Assembly: GCF_036370855.1 (NCBI RefSeq)
Contig: NC_088117.1
Coordinates: forward strand, 868,001-932,000
Source: Dromaius novaehollandiae
Taxonomy: Eukaryota; Chordata; Aves; Casuariiformes; Dromaiidae
Length of the DNA: 64,000 nt
Direction of reading: 5' to 3'
The notes under the pieces were generated by a model, which had not been told where the DNA came from, did no database searches, and saw only the letters and a list, made by a program, of their open reading frames with translations. The stretch's first letter is position 1. The number at the start of each line of letters is the position of its first letter. Below are positions 59,252 through 64,000 of this stretch, one piece after another. The position numbers were made by a program, and so were the translations under genes.

Positions 59252-59747
59252 ACTCAGAGCTTGACATATCTATCATTTGCTTTGCAGAGTTCAATAACAT
59301 CTGGACTTGTACATCCTATTACCTTAGTCTACAGCTCGTGCTGTACCAGGTGGGACTTGCCTCCTGTTCCTCCCCTCATACCCTGGTGGTTTCAGTCCTC
59401 TTAATATCCCCATGTCATGCAGTGCCATGATTCTTTCTGTCCTTTGGAAGCCAGAAAATGCCCCAGAAGGACACTGTGGTTGACTAATGTGCCACAGACA
59501 CTCAGAGCTTGACATATCTATCATTTGCTTTGCAGAGTTCAATAACATCTGGACTTGTACATCCTATTACCTTAGTCTACAGCTCGTGCTGTACCAGGTG
59601 GGACTTGCCTCCTGTTCCTCCCCTCATACCCTGGTGGTTTCAGTCCTCTTAATATCCCCATGTCATGCAGTGCCATGATTCTTTCTGTCCTTTGGAAGCC
59701 AGAAAATGCCCCAGAAGGACACTGTGGTTGACTAATGTGCCACAGAC
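59252..59747 (+). repeat. Perfect tandem duplication, 248-bp unit
   Basis: 59,252-59,499 and 59,500-59,747 read identically to the base as far as I can follow. Each copy holds one 62-bp exon of the CCDC81-like gene with its acceptor and donor. Confidence 0.95.
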
Positions 59748-62700
59748 CAGCTTCCCTGTCAATGGAGACAAAAGTGGAAGTCCAAGCGCAGTTTCAGAAA
59801 GTGATGGACACTTTCTGGAGCTTCTCTAGTCCCTGCAGAGAGAGCAGAAAGGCCCTTAGGTCTCCTCTAGTCAATGGATAATTGCTCAGCTTTTACTACA
59901 CCAAACAGTTCTTAGAGGGTGAAGAAGAGGAAGAGGAAGAACTCCAGACTCTGTAGGCCTTTGCCAAAGCTCTCCAAAGTGCCCAGGTCAGGTACAACCT
60001 CAGTCAGTTTTTCCATCACAAGAATGCTTCGTATTAGACTTTCTTTTCAGCCTGTCAGAATTGCTGGACTGGGGACATTTGCTGTTGTTAGAGAGCGAGT
60101 ACAGAATAGAAAGAATGACCTGGTGGTTGTTGAGAGACCAGTGTTTCGTCTTTCGAGGGCTATTGCAAAGGCTTATGATCTCCCGTATGACAACAAAGAT
60201 ATTCCTGGTAAGAAGAAAAACCCCTTTGCTCACTCTTGCAGCTGTGTCTGGAGCGATCCTCTCCTTTCAAAGCACCTCACCTTCTCTCTGCTGTGACCAT
60301 CAGCCTGGTGTCCCCTGGGGAGAGGACACTGACACAAACAGTGGAGACATTTGCAGATAAACTTGGGGGGGTGGGGAGGGGAGAGGGGAGAGGAATTCTA
60401 AGGGCTGTTGTGAAGTCCTGCTGTTTTCCTTCTTCATTCCAGCCATTTGACATGGCATGGCTAATCTTCTTCAAACCCAGAGTATATGGCCTGAGAGAAG
60501 AGATGCAATGGGCAAGCATCCTCGTACCACAGGGCTGAGAGGCTTTCTTCCTATTTCTGTGTTGAAGAAATCATTCCTGTCCCCTTGGCATCTCAATTGT
60601 AAGAGAGCTTTGAACTTCTTCCAGGAAGGGATTACAGCACTTACTTTCAGGGAAATTACCAGAGGTACCAACCAACCTATACTCTGTATCACCTCTAGTC
60701 CTAGCAGATGCTGACTCTTTAGTTTATTCTGTTTAGCATTTCAGTAACGCTTTCTTCCTCTTGCACTATTTTCCAGATCATAACCACACTGAGCAACTGC
60801 AGTATGCTCGGATTGCCTCAGACATCTCCATTTCTCAGAGGACAGTGGAGGGTTGCATAGAAAAGACCATGCGTCTATTCTCTCTCTGCATAGAGAATGG
60901 CAAGAATGTTGCCTTTGTTTTAAATGATGTCGGCATGCTTGTTATCCAGGGAAAAGATGTGAAAATAAGATTTTATAAAGACTTTCTGAAAAGGCTGAAT
61001 GGGACTGAAAAGATGCTAGAAGCTCTTCTTGGAGTAAGATTTCCATTTTTCCAGTACTACTTGGAGTTCTTTTGCACTTCTCTTAAAGGACAAGGGAACT
61101 CATAGCTCCTCTTTCCAAAAGAGGTCTAGCTTCTGGGGCTAGACATGGACTATAGCTCTCTGTAAAGGCCTTCTCTCACATTCAGAGGTCTTGGCAGCAG
61201 CAGGATGTAAGAAAAGCTGTACTGGGTCCAATCAAAGACCCCGTGAGCCCACTCCCATCCCCAAGAAAAAGCCTAAGGGAAAGAGCCTAAGAAAAAGCTC
61301 TTTGGGCACCAGCAGAAAAGCTGGTGGGCTTTTCAAAAGCAGAAAAGCTATTTGGGCTGGTGCCACTCTGAGTTAACAGCATCAGGTGACCTTGCTGCTT
61401 ATTAATGAGTTTCTGCTTTGGCCATGTTTGGGATTCTGAGGTAGTGAGTTTGGCAATTTCACCATCTGCTACACACAAACATTTCTGAGCCCCTGTTAGA
61501 AAATGCATGCCTAATCATTTCATGGGACAGCCCTGAGTTCTTGTGTCAGGAGAACTCATCATGCCCCCCTCACCTTCTCCCTGTCCAGCATGTCTTTCAC
61601 AGCTGCTTCTTGCCTTGGGCGAGACCCAGAGGCACCGGCAGACATGAGCTCCTCATTCCCTCTGAGGGAGGAATGATTTACCCCAAGACGTGCAGCCAGG
61701 CTGCAGCACAGCCCTGGTTCCCAGCTCTGTCTCTCCCACCTGGCTCACTCTCTGGGGTCTTGTCAGCATGTTGTCTGGGCCTTTGCTCCAGTAGGTCCCC
61801 ATCCAAGATCTGGACCTCCTCAGATATTTGGCACTCCCAGGTCTTAACAACTGTGCAAAGGAAAAGGAAGGACTATGCCTCTCTGTAACTCCAAGCTGCA
61901 GATGCAGTCATTTGCATCCTAGGAGAGACTTGGGGTTAAGCCCATATCTGAGTCCTTTGTTCTCCATTCAGGAACAGTCACAACAAGCCAAAAGACAAAA
62001 GCCAACACCCAGAAACCCCAGCTAATCAAATCTGCTTGCCTTCTTGGACTTCTCCATTAGAAAAGAATGGGCCTCCTGACTGAATCTCATGATTCTTGCC
62101 CTCAGAAAAAAGCCTGGTGATGCTATTACCCATTCCAAATTATCTATTTAACAGCTTCTCTTTGCTATTACTGTTATTATTGTTAATGAAGGAGCACTTG
62201 GTGACAGGGTTTCAGAGGGACAGGAGCAGGAGAGTGGCTTGCTGCCTCTGTGAGCAAGAAGACAATTTCCTTGGCATCATCTCACATGTCTCTGTCTCTA
62301 TTGCAGATGCCAGAGATGAGGGATTCCGTCCTGTCAGGCACTGAGACTGTGGCTTCCCAGATCCGCTCTGGCAGTGTCATTGTCTTCCCACAGTGAGTAT
62401 GTTGGGTTCAGCAGCCCCTGGCTGACCAAGCCAGGACCTTCTCAGCTTGCGTCTGGTTGTGCTGTCTTGCCAGGGCTTGTGAAGTCCTCTCAGGAAGTTA
62501 TTCAGAACTAATCAGCAGTGGACCTCTATGATGCATCACACAGTTTCTGGATATAGTCTAGAGTAATGCTGCATATTCTGCTCTCTTACCAGAGATTTTA
62601 CATTAGCTCCCTAATATCTTTGTGACCAGATTATTAACACAAGGTGCAAAGCAAATATGGAGCTCTTATTCAAACTGGAGTCTTCTGGTTTCCAGGTATG

Positions 62701-64000
62701 AACTCCAGATTGTGCAGCCTGCCATCAAAGGACCCGCAGAGCTCACCGAAGAACAGGAGGAGGAGAAGGATGATAATGGCAACAAAAAAGGTAGTGGAAG
62801 GGTTGACACCTGGGTGGTGTTTGGACATTCTCCTCACTAATGGGACATTATAGCCAAGGCTACAATGCAAGGCATAGGCAACTTCATTTCATTTTGAAAG
62901 TTGGGAATTCCAATCCTGCTTTCTTAATTGTTCACAAACATACAAGTATCTTTGGGCTGAACACACCAAAAGAGTGAACTTGCACACACGAGATCTGTAG
63001 AGAGATCCCAAAGTCTGTGCCCTTCATGGGAATTTCTCCCTCCTTCCCCGCAAGGCTCCATTTAGTCACCAGCATTTCTCAGCAAGGCCTCCCCCTGCTT
63101 TTCACAATATAGACAAGAGAAGCCAGTAGTACCAGAATTCCCCAGGGAATAACATTACCCTTTAGAAATTAAGAGTTGGACAACATCCAGTGTCAGGAAA
63201 GGCCTAAAACCTCATGGGAAACATGGCTCCAGGGGGATGGCTTGGTGCAGTTTCATCACATGTATGCACACCTGCACATCATTCCTGTTAGAATGGGCAC
63301 AAAGATGCTGTTTGAAGAGTTCTCTGCTTTCTTGCTTGCAGGGGCTCTTCCTGACAATCGCCTTCTCTCCAGAGAGAGGCATGCTCCACCCAAAAAGACT
63401 TCTATCCATAAGGAGGAAGACAAGATGCACAAAACCAGGGGAAAAAGGCTTCCTGCCAGGTCGAACTTGGGGGAAAATGGATGTGGGGGACCCTGTGCTC
63501 TTATTCTTTTTAGGAATAAGAAGTTTCCTTCAGACACAATGTCTGGGCTAAGTCTGGCAGGCTATTACCATGTGGTACAGATGCTAAAGTTTCCTTGTTG
63601 GGTAATCAGAGCATTAATGCAACTGCCAGGAGGGATCTGTGGTATTAGAGCCTTGAAATAACAGACAGGAGCCTCCATTCCCATGACTCTGGCCTTCTTC
63701 TTGATCTACCAAGAGAAGGCCTAAACCTGGGCATCCTGAGCTTTCCTAGGGAATGTTGTGCCACACCTGATGTTGCAGCTTGGGGTTATCTCTTTCTCTG
63801 TATTTGAAAGTACTTGGTCGAATGCAACCAATCTTCCTGCAGAGCTAGCTGCCTTCTGCTGCAGGGGCAGGGGCACACCTTGGGAGACCAAACTGGAAAA
63901 CAAACTCGTCCTCTACTCATACAGATGCCTTCTATTCTACCTTTTTAGTCCACCACCACCAATCCAGTGGAGCTCAGTGAAGAAAGTGGAAGCCAAAAAG
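59288..64000 (+). CDS. CCDC81-like protein, HU domains (5' part, runs off the window)
   Basis: Exons: 59288-59349 or its identical copy 59536-59597, 60051-60207, 60777-61033, 62307-62392, 62696-62790, 63342-63459 (donor uncertain) and possibly from 63948 to the window end. The first encodes FNNIWTCTSYYLSLQLVLYQ. It joins the second in frame (VRIAGLGTFAVVRERV, VVERPVFRLSRAIA) to form the first CCDC81 HU-type domain. The third is the second HU domain (LQYARIASDISISQRTVEGC, VLNDVGMLVIQGKDVKIRFY). Later exons are low-complexity and charged (ELTEEQEEEKDDN). CCDC81 is a coiled-coil, centrosome-linked protein whose HU domains derive from a DNA-binding fold. Birds carry several such genes. The start-codon exon was not found. 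I call it CCDC81-like and not CCDC81, because its setting next to ANKMY1 does not match human CCDC81. Confidence 0.75.

Noticed and set aside
59919..60211. Frame with a basic start (MKKRKRKNSR) leading into the HU-domain exon
   Set aside because: The HU-domain exon has a good acceptor at 60,049-60,050 and joins the 62-bp exon in frame, so the upstream basic stretch is intronic.
61191..61376. Lys-rich 61-codon frame as a CCDC81-like exon
   Set aside because: No convincing acceptor/donor pair, and the neighbouring exons join in frame without it.

Overview
The window is vertebrate nuclear DNA, almost certainly from a bird. Three CR1 LINE copies carry the avian 3' tail of ATTCTGTG-type octamers, and there are gammaretrovirus-type and betaretrovirus-type endogenous proviruses. 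Long introns, CpG-island first exons and a compact MORN/ankyrin/MYND gene fit the same picture. The species cannot be fixed from the sequence alone.

Layout. 1-3,000: unassigned, with a possible last exon(s) of a plus-strand gene. 3,011-6,200 (perhaps to 6,900): two CR1 copies head to tail on the minus strand. 6,900-12,480: mostly empty, with a minisatellite-bearing repeat at 9,720-10,130 that is the inverted partner of one at 2,049-2,290. 12,489-33,551: a complete minus-strand ANKMY1 gene whose 15 coding exons I could join in frame (about 779 aa), starting in a CpG island; a plus-strand CR1 lies in one intron. 33,930-37,680: intergenic, with an old decayed LINE. 37,681-45,634: a complete but inactivated minus-strand gammaretrovirus-type provirus with two LTRs, followed by a third partial LTR to 45,961. 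45,965-50,640: a CpG-rich promoter and a plus-strand gene that I do not recognise. It encodes a 331-aa type I membrane protein whose ectodomain is built from tandem 72-bp exons. 52,300-54,717: a degraded plus-strand provirus end (pol, env tail, LTR) with the same LTR family. 55,099-58,868: a betaretrovirus-type provirus with LTRs, PBS, gag start, RT and integrase, but with two internal deletions and no env. 59,288-64,000: the 5' part of a CCDC81-like HU-domain gene on the plus strand, with one short exon duplicated in a perfect 248-bp tandem repeat.

How it fits together. The host genes are independent single genes, not an operon. ANKMY1 reads away from the retroviral block; the unknown membrane protein gene and the CCDC81-like gene read into it and out of it on the plus strand. 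Retroviral insertions occupy most of the space between the host genes. The 3' LTR of the betaretroviral element points at the CCDC81-like gene about 420 bp upstream of its first recognised exon, so it could serve as a promoter. The most unusual item is the unrecognised membrane-protein gene, where identical phase-1, 72-bp exons and decayed copies of them show protein growth by exon duplication.
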